From NCBI RefSeq assembly GCF_013343235.1, contig NZ_CP040094.1, positions 3,472,501 through 3,536,500 of the forward strand: DNA of 64,000 bases, in the 5' to 3' direction. The notes under the pieces are model-generated. The model saw nothing but the letters and a program-made list of their open reading frames with translations. It ran no database searches and was not told the DNA's origin. Below, piece after piece: positions 1 to 9,747 of this stretch (its first letter is position 1; each line of letters opens with the position of its first letter). Source of the DNA: Nostoc sp. TCL240-02. GTDB lineage: Bacteria; Cyanobacteriota; Cyanobacteriia; Cyanobacteriales; Nostocaceae. Position numbers and translations under genes: made by a program.

Positions 1-485
1 GTGAAATCCTCTCTTTACCGGTTTCCAGTTTCAAGCTATTGCAGAAGCTTGGAAAATTAACAGCTTTTATTTTTAAGGTTTTATGCCTTTAATGATGGAA
101 CATAAAACTTAACATCGTCATTCTACTACCAAAGTGAAGATAAAGTGAAGATGAGAACAAAGTACTTCGCCGATAAGTCAAATCGCTATGAATTCACGGT
201 TATAAATAAAAATGGCTAATATCTCGTAGCGAAAGTCCAATCTGTAATTAGCATTTAGCAATTAAAGTTTTAATACTTCTATCTTTAGTAGGATTAATTT
301 CGATGTGGTAAATCAGTCGAAAGCGAGATGATTTAATACTTAAATAATCTAATAATCTTAAACTAGGTCTTAATAAATCACTAATAAAATTATCTTACTT
401 TTAAATATTGTTTTGAGGATGGTAAGTGAATAATTACTCACCCACCACCCTTTGAAACTAAAAAGTTAACAGTAAATAGCGGTGA
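1..485. other. Intergenic stretch at window start
   Basis: AT-rich sequence downstream of panC/cmk. No open reading frame with a convincing ribosome binding site was seen on either strand, and no tRNA-like or strong terminator-like fold was recognised. The neighbouring gene on the left lies outside the window. Confidence 0.5.
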
Positions 486-2084
486 TTAGCACTGAGATAA
501 ACACTGCTGGTAATAGTTAACAATTTGTGCCGTGACTTCAGACACATCCAAACCATCAGTTTGAACTTCAATGGCATCTGCTGCTTTTTGCAAAGGCGAA
601 ACTTTGCGTGTGCTATCTTTCCAATCACGTTCGGCAATATCCCGTTCTAGCTGCTCTAAATTGATTGCAGATTGACCTTGTTTGTGAAAGTCTTCCTGGC
701 GGCGACGGGCGCGTTCACTCACAGAAGCAGTTAAGAAGATTTTGACTTCGGCATCGGGGAAAACGTGAGTACCAATATCTCGCCCTTCAGCGACTAAACC
801 ACCTTTTTTACCCCAGCTTTGTTGTTGTTTAACCAGTGCTTGACGGACAGCGCTTTGGGCTGCGATCGCAGATACTTGAGATGTCACCTCAATGGTGCGA
901 ATTACCTGGGTAACATCAGTACCGTTAATCCAAACCCGCACAGACGATTGTAAATCCTGGGTAGGAGTAAGTTCAATTTTACACAGGTTAGTTAATTCAG
1001 CGATCGCACACTCATCATCAATAGCAATCCCCTTTTGCAGTACAAGCCAAGTGACAGCACGGTACATTGCTCCTGTATCTAAATAGACTAAACCTAGATT
1101 TGCTGCCACTTGCCGCGCCACTGTAGATTTTCCAGCCCCGGCGGGGCCATCAATGGCGATGATGGGTTGACGATCGCGCAAGATGATATTGTCAATCAAA
1201 CGTGTAGAACCAAGACGGGCTGCGATCGCCAACATTCCTTCCTCCTCAACTTTTTCTAAAGACATCAACGTAGTCGGATCAACTAATTCAATATATTCCA
1301 CTAAAATCGTGCTGACTATTGCCACTTCTTGCTGTACCACTGCTATCAACTTGTTACTATTGCGATCGCCTGCAATAAATGCAGCTTCAGCCCGTTGCAA
1401 GCCGCGATATAATGCTGCCGCTTGTTCTTTTGCCGTTGCAGTCAAATATTGATTACGAGAACTGAAGGCAAGACCCGACGCTTCCCGCACTGTTGGACAA
1501 GCAACAATTTCTACTGGCAAATTTAAGTCAGCTACTAAGCGTTTAATAATTGCCAGTTGCTGACCATCTTTTTGACCAAAGTAGGCACGGTCAGGCTGTA
1601 CCAAGTTGAAAAGCTTGGTAACAATCGTAGCCACACCTTGAAAGTGACCCAGGCGAGAACGACCACACAAGCCTGTCATCATAGCAGATGGGGGTATAAC
1701 TTGTGTAACCTTTGATTCTTGTATACTCTTCTGGGGAACTGCCATCTCTTCAGGAGTCGGTGCAAAAATGGCATCTACCCCAGCTTGTTCGCAAAGTTTT
1801 TGGTCTTGCTCTAAAGTCCGGGGGTAGCGTTGGTAATCCTCATTGGGAGCAAATTGCAGGGGATTGACGAAAATACTCACAATCACCGTAGAATTTTCTT
1901 GCCGCGCCCGTTGGATCAAGCTTAAATGACCTTGATGCAAATTCCCCATCGTTGGTACTAGACCGACTGCCGTCTGATACCAGCCAGTTATCTCATCTAG
2001 TCTTAGATCCTCAGTAACCGCGTTTTCTGAGCAGCGTTTAGTTAAATAGCAGCGTAAAGCTGCGACTGTTGTCAGCAGGCGCAC
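486..2084 (-). CDS. panC/cmk: Bifunctional pantothenate synthetase / cytidylate kinase
   Basis: The N-terminal half (about residues 1-300) condenses pantoate with beta-alanine using ATP, the last step of pantothenate (CoA) synthesis. The C-terminal half (about 310-530) phosphorylates CMP and dCMP. The PanC nucleotide-binding motif MGNLHQGHL is at about residues 46-54, followed by FVNPLQF and YFGQKD. The kinase P-loop [10 protein letters not shown] is near residue 315, followed by [10 protein letters not shown]. This fusion is the usual cyanobacterial form and 532 residues is the expected length, so no truncation is apparent. The ATG start puts the PanC domain at the very N-terminus. The gene stands alone between a long empty stretch and a divergent 7-base repeat tract. 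Both enzymes act in the cytoplasm. Confidence 0.95.
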   Translation of the reverse strand: MRLLTTVAALRCYLTKRCSENAVTEDLRLDEITGWYQTAVGLVPTMGNLHQGHLSLIQRARQENSTVIVSIFVNPLQFAPNEDYQRYPRTLEQDQKLCEQAGVDAIFAPTPEEMAVPQKSIQESKVTQVIPPSAMMTGLCGRSRLGHFQGVATIVTKLFNLVQPDRAYFGQKDGQQLAIIKRLVADLNLPVEIVACPTVREASGLAFSSRNQYLTATAKEQAAALYRGLQRAEAAFIAGDRNSNKLIAVVQQEVAIVSTILVEYIELVDPTTLMSLEKVEEEGMLAIAARLGSTRLIDNIILRDRQPIIAIDGPAGAGKSTVARQVAANLGLVYLDTGAMYRAVTWLVLQKGIAIDDECAIAELTNLCKIELTPTQDLQSSVRVWINGTDVTQVIRTIEVTSQVSAIAAQSAVRQALVKQQQSWGKKGGLVAEGRDIGTHVFPDAEVKIFLTASVSERARRRQEDFHKQGQSAINLEQLERDIAERDWKDSTRKVSPLQKAADAIEVQTDGLDVSEVTAQIVNYYQQCLSQC

Positions 2085-2177
2085 AAAAATACCCCTAGTT
2101 CTTATCGATCCCTCCCCCGTTAGTTTATATCTGAAACAGAGGGAAGAGTTGATTGAACTAGGGGAATTAAGTGATAC

Positions 2178-2262
2178 GGAACTGGGAATTGGGAATTGGG
2201 AATTGGGAATTGGGAACTGGGAATTGGGAACTGGGAATTGGGAACTGGGAATTGAAAAATGA
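2178..2262. repeat. 7-base short tandem repeat tract (STRR)
   Basis: About eleven copies of a heptamer of the form GGGAATT or GGGAACT follow one another between panC/cmk and the RlpA-like gene. Heptanucleotide repeats of this kind are typical of Nostoc/Anabaena intergenic DNA. Related, shorter tracts occur near 6626-6655, 27590-27655, 29397-29480, 46864-46976 and 63716-63760. The function is unknown and copy number probably varies between strains. Confidence 0.85.
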
Positions 2263-2340
2263 GAGACTTTTTTAATAATTTTTCTTTCTATACAAAGTCT
2301 CAGTCCTAGTCACCAGTCACCAATCCCCAGTCCCTAATAA

Positions 2341-3453
2341 TTATTTTCCCAAAACTTCAATATGTACTGGTGCAACACCACTACCCATCATTCCCAAAAC
2401 TCGAGCCGCGCCAGCAGATACGTCAATGACTCGACCCCGAATGTATGGGCCTCGGTCATTAATTCGCAGCACTACAGAACGACCGTTGCGGGTATTGGTT
2501 ACACGGACTTGCGTACCAAAGGGTAAGCTGCGATGAGCAGCAGTCATTGCTTCTGGGTTGAATCTCTGACCGCTTGCAGTCTGAGTACCAGAACCGTCAT
2601 AGCCGTAATAAGAAGCCATGCCTCTCAAAGTGGCTTGCACTACTCCAACGGCAATCTGTTGAGGCAGCTTTGGTATTGAGACTGGTTGACGGACTGGTAG
2701 ATTAGCAATTTCTTTTAGGGGAGATGCATTGCCAAGAAGTCTCCGCAGGCGATTAGTTGCTTGCAATGCATCTTCTGCCAAATTGTTGGTGGGATTGGTC
2801 TGTGCTAGTCGTGTAGCTTCGTTGATTTCGACCAATTCTTCGCCATTAATTTTGATTACATAGCGATCGCCATCTTGCTGGGAGGGAGCGCTTTTGTTTT
2901 GTGCTTGATTGGCATTAGATTTTTCCCCTGCTTTCCAACTGACGGTAATTTTACTGCCGTCTACACTTTCCCGATTCAACTGATTGATCTTAGCTGCTAC
3001 TACACCAGCCATCTGAACCGGGTCATTGTCAGAGGAGCTAATCTGGTTACTCACATCTGTTACGTCGTCAGCATTCAGTGCCTTTGGTGAATTGCTAGCA
3101 GCAATAAGGGCGTACCCTTGTACGCCCCCAGTATTTCCAATTGCACCAACTTTTTTAGATTCAAAATTCGTATTTGATACAGAACTCAAAAAGGTGAGAA
3201 CAGGTATATTTCGGATAAAAAGGGTTGCCGCCTTACGTCCTCTAATGTTGTGAGGATGAATTTCTGTAATCACAGCATCCAAGGTTTGTCTCCCTGTTCT
3301 GGATTGGTACTCTCCCACCTTAACCACATCAGGGGCAGGTGATTTTTGGGATGCTAGAGCATTTCCCTTGGTGGTTTGAGTACAACCGACTGAAGGTATG
3401 CCCAAAACAGCCATAGACAGGGCAACAATAATCCACAAATGTCTTTGATTCAT
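2341..3453 (-). CDS. RlpA-like septal ring lytic transglycosylase family lipoprotein
   Basis: The C-terminal 95 residues form an RlpA double-psi beta-barrel: GMASYYGYDGSGTQTASG is followed by HRSLPFGTQVRV and NDRGPYI. RlpA proteins are cell-envelope proteins that in some bacteria cleave peptidoglycan lacking stem peptides. The N-terminus has a hydrophobic segment ending in a lipobox-like SVGC (about residues 21-24), so the protein is probably a lipoprotein. The long middle part (about 40-270) is poorly conserved and is likely a linker or a cyanobacterium-specific domain. At 370 residues it resembles other cyanobacterial members, which are longer than the core domain. The family call is firm; the enzymatic activity is inferred from homology only. 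Confidence 0.85.
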   Translation of the reverse strand: MNQRHLWIIVALSMAVLGIPSVGCTQTTKGNALASQKSPAPDVVKVGEYQSRTGRQTLDAVITEIHPHNIRGRKAATLFIRNIPVLTFLSSVSNTNFESKKVGAIGNTGGVQGYALIAASNSPKALNADDVTDVSNQISSSDNDPVQMAGVVAAKINQLNRESVDGSKITVSWKAGEKSNANQAQNKSAPSQQDGDRYVIKINGEELVEINEATRLAQTNPTNNLAEDALQATNRLRRLLGNASPLKEIANLPVRQPVSIPKLPQQIAVGVVQATLRGMASYYGYDGSGTQTASGQRFNPEAMTAAHRSLPFGTQVRVTNTRNGRSVVLRINDRGPYIRGRVIDVSAGAARVLGMMGSGVAPVHIEVLGK

Positions 3454-4312
3454 GCGTCCGTTTTTGAAAGCGACTGTAGAACTTTAAGTTTTATAAATTG
3501 CGGGATTTTTCACTCGTAAAAGTGATCTCCCTTCTGAAAAACTCGAACTCGTTCCGTTTTCACTTTGTTATTTATAACTCGCAACAGACTAACACGAACC
3601 TTTTCGCTTGGGGATCAGGGTTTTAGCGTAATTATCGACTACTTAATCAAATTAAAGTTCCAAATTTAAGGTTGAAACCTTTCTCAAAGGCGGACTTTGG
3701 CTATGTAACGCTTTTTTCTGCAACTCAAAAATTTCTTAAAAAAACTTTACGCTTGTTGCACACCAAAGTAACGACACCCTATTGACTTCTGTTCTAAAGG
3801 CTCACTAATACTCGTGTATTTTAGATAACATGTATTTTCACTATTTCCTATAAGAAGATAATATAACTTTAATTAAATGACATCGGCATAAATACTTAAA
3901 ATCGTTTATTTAATAAAATATTTAGATTTCCCCATGAATAAGTCGTGATATGAGTTACATCTACAATAATTATGCAAATTAGTTTGAGTTTAAGATGTTT
4001 TTTCTACTTAGATTAATCATGACTTTTATTCCCCATGACTAAACGTAGAAGAGTGATAAATATAACTTGCAATTACCGTATTACTGAGTATAAAATAAAG
4101 AAGTATACTCAACTTAATATTTCTTGTGATTAATGATGAAAAAATTAGGAAATCTTCGCGATCGCTTGTAGATCAACTTTTAGCGGTATCAAAAATAACA
4201 ATAGCCATTTTTGGTACTAAGTAATTGCTCAAGGATGATTTTTTAGAGCAAGCTATCTTGTCCAAAATCTTTGCGGCTGTAAGTATGTACGGCTGCACCC
4301 CTACTATATATA
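3454..4312. other. Long AT-rich intergenic region between divergent genes
   Basis: About 860 bases separate the start of the RlpA-like gene from the start of glsA on the other strand, so both promoters must lie here. The DNA is AT-rich with a HIP1-like GCGATCGC near 4159. No convincing small gene or structured RNA was recognised. An open frame running from 4225 overlaps glsA in another frame and has no homology I recognise. Confidence 0.5.
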
Positions 4313-4342
4313 GTGAGTATTTTGGGGAGTGCTATCACCGTG

Positions 4343-5326
4343 ATGACAAGCCAAGTAAATCAAAGAGATTTAGAAATAGATTCATCGCCATTATTAGCTG
4401 TTCTTCAGGAATTGCATTCTCAGTACAAGTTACTGCAAGAGGGTGCAGTAGCGAAATATATTCCAGAATTGGCCAAGGTAAACCCGGATTTGTTCAGCAT
4501 TTGCATTGTCACAGTAGATGGTCAGATTTACAAAGTTGGCGATTACGACCAACTCTTTACCATTCAGTCGATTTCCAAAGTGTTTGCTTATGGACTTGCC
4601 TTAGAAGATCATGGACTGGATTACGTTTTAACTAGAGTTAGCGTAGAACCGACGGGCGATGCATTCAACGCGATCGTTTTAGATGAGCAATCGAAGCGAC
4701 CTTATAACCCAATGGTAAACGCTGGTGCGATCGCAACCACTAGCTTAATCAAAGGTTCTGGTCCAACGGAACGTCTTAACCGAATGCTGGATATGTACAA
4801 GCGATATATCGGCCGGGACGTGTTCGTTGACATTTCAGTTTTTACCTCAGAACGCAGTACCGGACATCGCAACCGTGCAATGGCGCATCTGATGCTCAAC
4901 TTTGGTATGATTGACCGGAATATTGAAGAGTCGCTGGATCTTTATTTCCAGCAATGTGCTGTGATAGTGAATTGCGAAGACTTAGCAGTGATGGCGGCTA
5001 CTCTAGCTAACAAAGGTATGAACCCCATCACCAAAGAACAGGCGGTAGATAAGCGTTACATCAAAGATATTCTGAGTGTGATGTATACCTGTGGAATGTA
5101 CAACTTTGCAGGTGAGTGGGCTTATAAAATTGGTATTCCGGCAAAAAGTGGAGTTTGTGGTGGGATTATCGCCGTTGTACCCAATAAGATGGGTATTGGG
5201 GTTTTTTCGCCCCTGCTAGATGTGCGTGGTAATAGTGTGCGCGGGGTGAAGGTATGTGAAGAACTTTCCCAAAGGTTAGGTTTACATCTATTTGATTGTT
5301 CAGGACAAGAGGCGAAATTTGATTGA
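4343..5326 (+). CDS. glsA: Glutaminase A
   Basis: Hydrolyses glutamine to glutamate and ammonia in the cytoplasm. It belongs to the serine-dependent beta-lactamase-like glutaminase family. The catalytic Ser-x-x-Lys motif is seen in the stretch [16 protein letters not shown]. Other family blocks are [11 protein letters not shown], the [13 protein letters not shown] segment and the glycine-rich [14 protein letters not shown]. About 327 residues is normal for the family (300-330). The frame is open back to a GTG at 4313, but the ATG at 4343, preceded by GGGGAG 12 bases upstream, gives a normal N-terminus and was chosen. In a diazotroph the enzyme could recycle the glutamine that heterocysts export; that role is inference. 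Confidence 0.93.
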   Translation: MTSQVNQRDLEIDSSPLLAVLQELHSQYKLLQEGAVAKYIPELAKVNPDLFSICIVTVDGQIYKVGDYDQLFTIQSISKVFAYGLALEDHGLDYVLTRVSVEPTGDAFNAIVLDEQSKRPYNPMVNAGAIATTSLIKGSGPTERLNRMLDMYKRYIGRDVFVDISVFTSERSTGHRNRAMAHLMLNFGMIDRNIEESLDLYFQQCAVIVNCEDLAVMAATLANKGMNPITKEQAVDKRYIKDILSVMYTCGMYNFAGEWAYKIGIPAKSGVCGGIIAVVPNKMGIGVFSPLLDVRGNSVRGVKVCEELSQRLGLHLFDCSGQEAKFD

Positions 5327-5649
5327 AGAACAGTTTGACAGTTCATATAGTTGCTGTCTAATCAGACTAATAACAAGACCTCTCCCTGGTTTTGCTAGGC
5401 AAAATCTGTCCTTCTCCGAGGCGGAGAGGGAAAAATCGGAACACAAGGTTAAGGCAGGGAAAGGTTTATCGAACTCTCGTTTATCTATATGTTTATCTAT
5501 ATATAGATATAGTCAACAAACTCTAAATTATCTCTCTTCGCGTGTCCTCAAGTTACAGCTATTTTCAGGTAAATAGACCACGCTGTAGGGGCAATTCATG
5601 AATTGCCCCTACGACAGATGTGCTTCAAATATATGAAAACTGCTGTAAT
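5327..5649. other. Intergenic region with repeat elements
   Basis: This 320-base gap between converging glsA and the DUF1838 gene holds a dispersed repeat (5375-5450, with CTTCTCCGAGGCGGAGAGGG-like pairing arms) and the perfect palindrome at 5585-5612. No gene is supported. Confidence 0.5.
5585..5612. repeat. Perfect 28-bp palindrome, likely bidirectional terminator or dispersed repeat
   Basis: The arms GTAGGGGCAATTCA and TGAATTGCCCCTAC pair perfectly with no loop. It lies between two converging genes, glsA (+) and the DUF1838 gene (-). It could end both transcripts, but there is no clear T-run, and similar GGGGCAATTC palindromes are dispersed repeats in Nostoc genomes. Confidence 0.7.
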
Positions 5650-6465
5650 TTACAACTCTTCTGCTTGGGGAAGTGGGAAGATTTCACCAGCTAAGTAAGC
5701 CTCAAAGTGCTTTTGAAAGTACAACCAGGAAGTCATATCTTCTCCATCTATCAATGCTTTTGGAGCTTGTTTATATAGAGGAATACGGTTATTAATTTCG
5801 TCTTGCAGCAGTGAGGGCAGTTCTGTTAAACCATTGACTTTACTGCCAACAGCACTGTAGATTAGTTGACCGGGGCGATCGCCCATTTTCATCCAAGGAA
5901 GCCATTGACCAATACGATCCCAACTCAGTTTGAGTTCAGAAACTGAGGGAAGCGCTGAGTTGAATAAATCTGCGGTTGGCACAGTCAATTTAAACAATTC
6001 TGCCGCCTGATAAATTGGATTTGGGCTATATTCGGCAAATTTGCGATCGTCTGCTAGGGGATTGGGGTAATAGGGAAATATGTCAAAAACGAAGGTTGTG
6101 CTGTCACCATCTACTTGTGCGGGGAAATTTCCCTCAAACTTCCCCTGCACTGGATTATTGGCAACGTGAATTACTGGAACTGTCTCGCTTGTCCAAGGAT
6201 TCTCCCATTTGCGTAAGATTTCATCTGTTTTTGGGTTGAGGTAGTAAGTCAGTTCTCTAGAAGTAAAATCCCAGCTACCCTCTGCTGTGGGAATACATCG
6301 GCTAACACTCAATCCCAGGATTTTAAATAGGAGTTGTCTTTTCTCGCCGGGGATAAAGGCATAAATCTTACCTTTCCAAATCAGGAAAGTTGATTCGCTA
6401 GGGTCGAGGGAAGAACGAGTTTTAACCCAGTGCTGCGCTTCAAGTTCTTGGATTTGAGCAACCAT
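5650..6465 (-). CDS. DUF1838 family protein
   Basis: I recognise the overall pattern of the DUF1838 family, found in cyanobacteria and some proteobacteria, whose biochemical role is not established. Visible features are an N-terminal FLIWKGKIYAFIPGEKRQLLF strand-rich region, a DPKTDEILRKW-like segment (here NPKTDEILRKWENPW) and a tryptophan-rich C-terminal part (GQWLPWMKMGDRPGQLIYSA, then SWLYFQKHFEAY). No signal peptide or membrane segment is visible, so it is probably cytoplasmic. 271 residues is near family length. It is a single gene with its own upstream space and no evident operon partner, so the context does not suggest a function. Confidence 0.7.
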   Translation of the reverse strand: MVAQIQELEAQHWVKTRSSLDPSESTFLIWKGKIYAFIPGEKRQLLFKILGLSVSRCIPTAEGSWDFTSRELTYYLNPKTDEILRKWENPWTSETVPVIHVANNPVQGKFEGNFPAQVDGDSTTFVFDIFPYYPNPLADDRKFAEYSPNPIYQAAELFKLTVPTADLFNSALPSVSELKLSWDRIGQWLPWMKMGDRPGQLIYSAVGSKVNGLTELPSLLQDEINNRIPLYKQAPKALIDGEDMTSWLYFQKHFEAYLAGEIFPLPQAEEL

Positions 6466-6541
6466 CTAAAGCATCCTTAGTGTTTGGATAACAAAAGGAT
6501 AAGCTAACCAGCATTCAAGTTGCATTTTTGTCATTTGTCAT

Positions 6542-6650
6542 TTGTCAAAAACTAATGCCCCATACTTCTCTACGAGAGGCTATGCTTCTCCAAAGGAGTA
6601 CGACTGCGCTCAGTACCAGTGCCTAATTCCCAATTCCCAATTCCCAATAC
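6542..6650. repeat. Dispersed intergenic repeat cluster
   Basis: Copies of GTCATTTGTCA, a palindromic module (ACGAGAGGCTATGC followed by GCGCTCAGTACCAG) and an AATTCCC heptamer tract fill the gap between two minus-strand genes. The same modules recur near 20757-20800, 26420-26480 and 44140-44190, so this is repeat DNA rather than a gene. Confidence 0.65.
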
Positions 6651-6659
6651 CTTCATCAA

Positions 6660-7844
6660 TTAAACTGATTCAGAAAGTTGCTCATCTAGACGGCGAAACA
6701 AAAATACCCAAAGAGGTAGGGAACTATTAATCGCAATTAGTCGCACTAAATGACCAGTTGTCACAATTTCAACATTATGATTTAATGCCAGGGAAACCAA
6801 GATCATTTCTGCCGATCCTCCTGGTGCTGTGACTAGCAAACAGGTTAACCAATCCCAAGAGGTGAATTGCATCGCAAGTATAGCAGCGATCGCTCCGGCG
6901 ATGAGGGTCATCCCTACAGACATCAAGGCATAGCCGACAGTCCGCTTCTGAAAGTTGGGTTTGTCTCCCCAATACTCACCAATAGTAATTCCCAGGAGCA
7001 TTTGACCCAATAAGTTAATTAAAGGCGGCGGACTAAAACTAATATCACCCACAAAAGGCAGCCAATGTAGCAAAGGATTAAACCCGATACCAATCAACAA
7101 TGCACCAAAGAAATCGCCTGCGGGAATTTTAAATAATATAGCTGGATAAACTACTAATGCAGTGATTAGGAGTATTAACAAGAGTAATTCTAGTTGAGAT
7201 GGATCGAGATTGAGCCAATCAGGGTTGATTGGGAGCGTTTGCGGGTAGTAATTACTGGCTGATGTCTTAGCGATGAAGGGGATCAAAACAACTACTGAAG
7301 TGACGCGAATCGCCTGAACTAGGGCAACTAAGCTGACATTTTTATTGTAATCGGCTGCGATCGCTGCCATAATTCCGACACCACCAGGAACAGTAGCCAG
7401 CATTGCTGTTAATAGGTTGGTTTTGCTGAGGCGGGCATACATATAACCAATACAACTTCCACTCAGCAGGAGAAACAAGGTCAGAAAAATAAATATGGGA
7501 ATACCAGAAGCAACACTAGCTAGATTACCGTGGGTATTGGAAGCGCCGACAGTTAAGCCTACAAGTGCCATTCCCACTTTTCTGGCAGTGCGATTAGGCT
7601 GGGGAGAATATTGATAAAAAATTCGACACCCTTGAAGAACTACCGTACCAGCAGCAATCCCGCCAAATATCCAGGCAATCCTGCCAATTTGGAACTTGGC
7701 GAGGAGTAAACCCAGAGGTAATGCCAGAAGCATTTCCAAGACGAGGACAATTAGTTGCTTCGTAAATACCTGTTGTTTGTTGACAACAGGATTTTCATGA
7801 GTGTGTTCTTCCAGGCTGGGAGCAACACTTAGGCTTTGATTCAT
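6660..7844 (-). CDS. AbrB family membrane protein (putative ammonia monooxygenase-like transporter)
   Basis: This 394-residue protein has about ten hydrophobic segments arranged as two similar halves, each with a glycine-rich turn. The halves are marked by TVPGGVGIMAAIAADYN and VTAPGGSAEMILVSLALN, the duplicated PGG...E/IM signature of the AbrB (AbrB_dup) family. The family was once annotated as ammonia monooxygenase, but that activity is unproven; a transport or regulatory role in the inner membrane is more likely. The soluble N-terminal 25 residues precede the first segment. The length is normal. It sits alone in the minus orientation, and nothing nearby indicates a substrate. Confidence 0.85.
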   Translation of the reverse strand: MNQSLSVAPSLEEHTHENPVVNKQQVFTKQLIVLVLEMLLALPLGLLLAKFQIGRIAWIFGGIAAGTVVLQGCRIFYQYSPQPNRTARKVGMALVGLTVGASNTHGNLASVASGIPIFIFLTLFLLLSGSCIGYMYARLSKTNLLTAMLATVPGGVGIMAAIAADYNKNVSLVALVQAIRVTSVVVLIPFIAKTSASNYYPQTLPINPDWLNLDPSQLELLLLILLITALVVYPAILFKIPAGDFFGALLIGIGFNPLLHWLPFVGDISFSPPPLINLLGQMLLGITIGEYWGDKPNFQKRTVGYALMSVGMTLIAGAIAAILAMQFTSWDWLTCLLVTAPGGSAEMILVSLALNHNVEIVTTGHLVRLIAINSSLPLWVFLFRRLDEQLSESV

Positions 7845-8336
7845 CGATACAAGCTTTTTTATTAATTTAACTTATGTACTCAAGCTAATGCGATCGCACA
7901 ACATAGCTAGAGTCTATCAAGTCAAGTTTACAAGGTTCGTAGTGAGTACTTTAGCGCTCAAATTAAGAACTAAAGTCCTTATTATGAACTTATTTATCTA
8001 TCAAAGTTAGTCTAGTGGACTACTAAGTGTAAATTTAGCGCGTCTTGTTGACTTCAAAAAAAAATCTCTATGGAGAGAGCATAAGGGCAGAATGAGGAGC
8101 GAAGTATATCTACGGCTGGATGAAACTCAATGCTTTAGGACAAATCTTACAAAGCTTTTTGTCTTTTTCTAACCATCGAACTTTTTAAAGCATAATTTGG
8201 TTCTTGGCAACTTTTGGTGATCTTGGTTGGGGAAGGCAGAGGGCAGAAGGCAGAAGTCGGAAGTCAGAAAGATATAATTGAGATACTTCAAACTTCACTC
8301 CATCAAACATTTGAGGGATAAGGCTCAGCAAGCCCT
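7845..8336. other. Intergenic region before transposase remnant
   Basis: About 490 bases with no supported gene. It contains a GGCAGA/AGTCAGA purine-rich imperfect heptamer tract at about 8230-8270. Just before the transposase remnant it contains the imperfect inverted pair AAGGCTCAG/CAAGCCC (8319-8337), which may be the worn left end of the element. Confidence 0.4.
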
Positions 8337-8732
8337 ATGTCGGTGCTAACTCACCTCTTACCAGATTCAAACAATCTGAAACTTGAGAATTGCCAACTTG
8401 ACGAGATAAAAACTCAGATAAAGTTGATTGTTTCCGCCATCAATAGAGTAGTTAATTGTCCAGTTTGTAACCAACCAACTCATAAAATTCATAGTCGCTA
8501 TGAACGCTTCTTAGCAGACTTACCCTGGGCTGATTACAACATTACTTTACAATTAAGGGTGCGGAAGTTTTTTTGCATTAACACTTCCAAGAGCTTCAAC
8601 AGCTTGATCACCCTGACGAAGACAAAGTGGAATCCGTGGCAAACTGTCAAACTCATTTTGGGAAGGGTCAGTGGTCGAGTATTTGAATCGCATGTGGTCA
8701 GACCTAATCTTCCTGTTTCAAGGCTTGCATGA
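8337..8732 (+). pseudogene. ISL3 family transposase, N-terminal remnant
   Basis: The first 80 residues are the N-terminal zinc-finger region of an ISL3-type transposase: CPVCNQPTHKIHSRYER, then DLPWADYNITLQLRVRKFFC. After FFCIN the similarity ends. The rest of the frame is unrelated sequence, and the DDE catalytic domain (normally 300 more residues) is absent. The open frame therefore runs by chance over the 3' end of the neighbouring minus-strand gene. The element is dead. It marks an old insertion-deletion event at the left edge of the accessory genes around 8-13 kb. Confidence 0.8.
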
Positions 8733-8907
8733 GAATTTCACCTGCACCAAACGAATTGTAGGGTGTAGGCAAATCATAGGTTTTAAATGGTTCGAGAGGT
8801 GAAATATCTTTGTTGGTATCCAATTCTTCCGCCAAAATACGGATTAGCTTAATTTTTTCTGATATAGAGAGTTTCCTGACAGCAGGAAGTAGCTCAGTGA
8901 GTGTCAT
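8704..8907 (-). CDS. Small antitoxin-like protein
   Basis: A 67-residue protein beginning MTLTELLPAVRKLSISEKIKLIRILAEELD. This helical, leucine-rich opening is typical of short cyanobacterial proteins often found as antitoxin-like partners of small toxins. The ATG at 8907 has GGAGCG 9 bases upstream; the frame extends a little further to a TTG but without a ribosome binding site. No toxin gene is adjacent on either side, so if it is an antitoxin it is an orphan, perhaps because the ISL3 insertion removed the partner. Its last 29 bases overlap the tail of the ISL3 remnant's frame. The functional call is inference. Confidence 0.5.
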   Translation of the reverse strand: MTLTELLPAVRKLSISEKIKLIRILAEELDTNKDISPLEPFKTYDLPTPYNSFGAGEILMQALKQED

Positions 8908-9156
8908 GTTTCGCGCTCCATTTCTCAAACTAGTGTTAATTACAGCTTACTGGATTAGCCATCTACCTAAGCGATCGCCCAAAAGATAAATTTAGGGAAA
9001 ATGAAGGAGAAATAACCTATTCCCAATGTCCTAAATGTCCTATTCCCAATGCCTTATATTCAAAACTCGTAGCGTACCACACTAAAACTTATAGAAATAG
9101 TGGGTTAGGCTTGCCTTAATGCATTTGCATAAAACAGCAATTTACACGGTAAGCTT

Positions 9157-9579
9157 GTGTCTGATTTAGCGCTACATAATTATCTCCCTCGCGTTCCCGA
9201 TGCAGCATTGCAAGAATACATAGAATGGTGTGTTTTAGAGCAAGCAAAAGCCGCAGAATGTAACTTTACTCCTGATAGAAGTAAGTTAGATAATTTGCCA
9301 CCAGAAGACTATGTTCCTAAACTTGTCGAGCAGTTCATGAAAGTTAAACCAGACCCAATTAAAGCTGGTTTAGTAGCTGCGATCGCAGGCAAAGAAGCTG
9401 ATAAACACGCTTTATCCGGTTTAGCGATCGCAGCCGATTTTGTGTCTCTTTATATTAAGTATTTAATTCCTAAAGAGGGAAGTACTAAAGAACAAGCTGA
9501 AGAGATATTAACTAAAGTGTCACAAGATCAGTATGATAAACTGAATGAAATTGCCAAGAAACATGGTGTTGAGTTCTAG
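9157..9579 (+). CDS. Conserved-looking hypothetical protein, 140 aa
   Basis: I do not recognise the family. The protein is soluble, charged and mostly helical by composition, with an alanine-rich hydrophobic stretch (residues about 70-100: KAGLVAAIAGKEADKHALSG) that is too polar for a firm membrane helix. It starts at a GTG, with only a weak upstream GGTAAG as ribosome binding site. Codon use matches neighbouring genes and HIP1 octamers lie inside the frame, which supports a resident gene. A strong hairpin follows at 9640-9677. The adjacent genes (antitoxin-like, XisI-like) do not define a role. Confidence 0.6.
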   Translation: MSDLALHNYLPRVPDAALQEYIEWCVLEQAKAAECNFTPDRSKLDNLPPEDYVPKLVEQFMKVKPDPIKAGLVAAIAGKEADKHALSGLAIAADFVSLYIKYLIPKEGSTKEQAEEILTKVSQDQYDKLNEIAKKHGVEF

Positions 9580-9639
9580 TTTCCTGCTGATAATTTAGTT
9601 TTTCAGAGGCTTTGTCTATATTTTGAATTTTAGACAAAA

Positions 9640-9677
9640 AGCTTTGTTTGCGAATATCATTCGTCGCAAACAAAGCT
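9640..9677. terminator. Strong stem-loop after the 140-aa gene
   Basis: A perfect 13-bp stem (AGCTTTGTTTGCG / CGCAAACAAAGCT) encloses a 12-base loop, with further outer pairing (AGACA / TGTCT). It lies about 60 bases past the stop of the 9157 gene. There is no obvious U-tract, so it could be a terminator, an mRNA-protecting hairpin or a small palindromic repeat. Confidence 0.5.
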
Positions 9678-9747
9678 TCTGTCTATCATAAATTACTTGA
9701 TTATAGTAATACATAGTTGTAGATGTAGAAAGTGAGGTAATAGTTCA

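Noticed and set aside
4225..4635. 136-codon frame overlapping the start of glsA
   Set aside because: It overlaps glsA in a different frame and matches no family.
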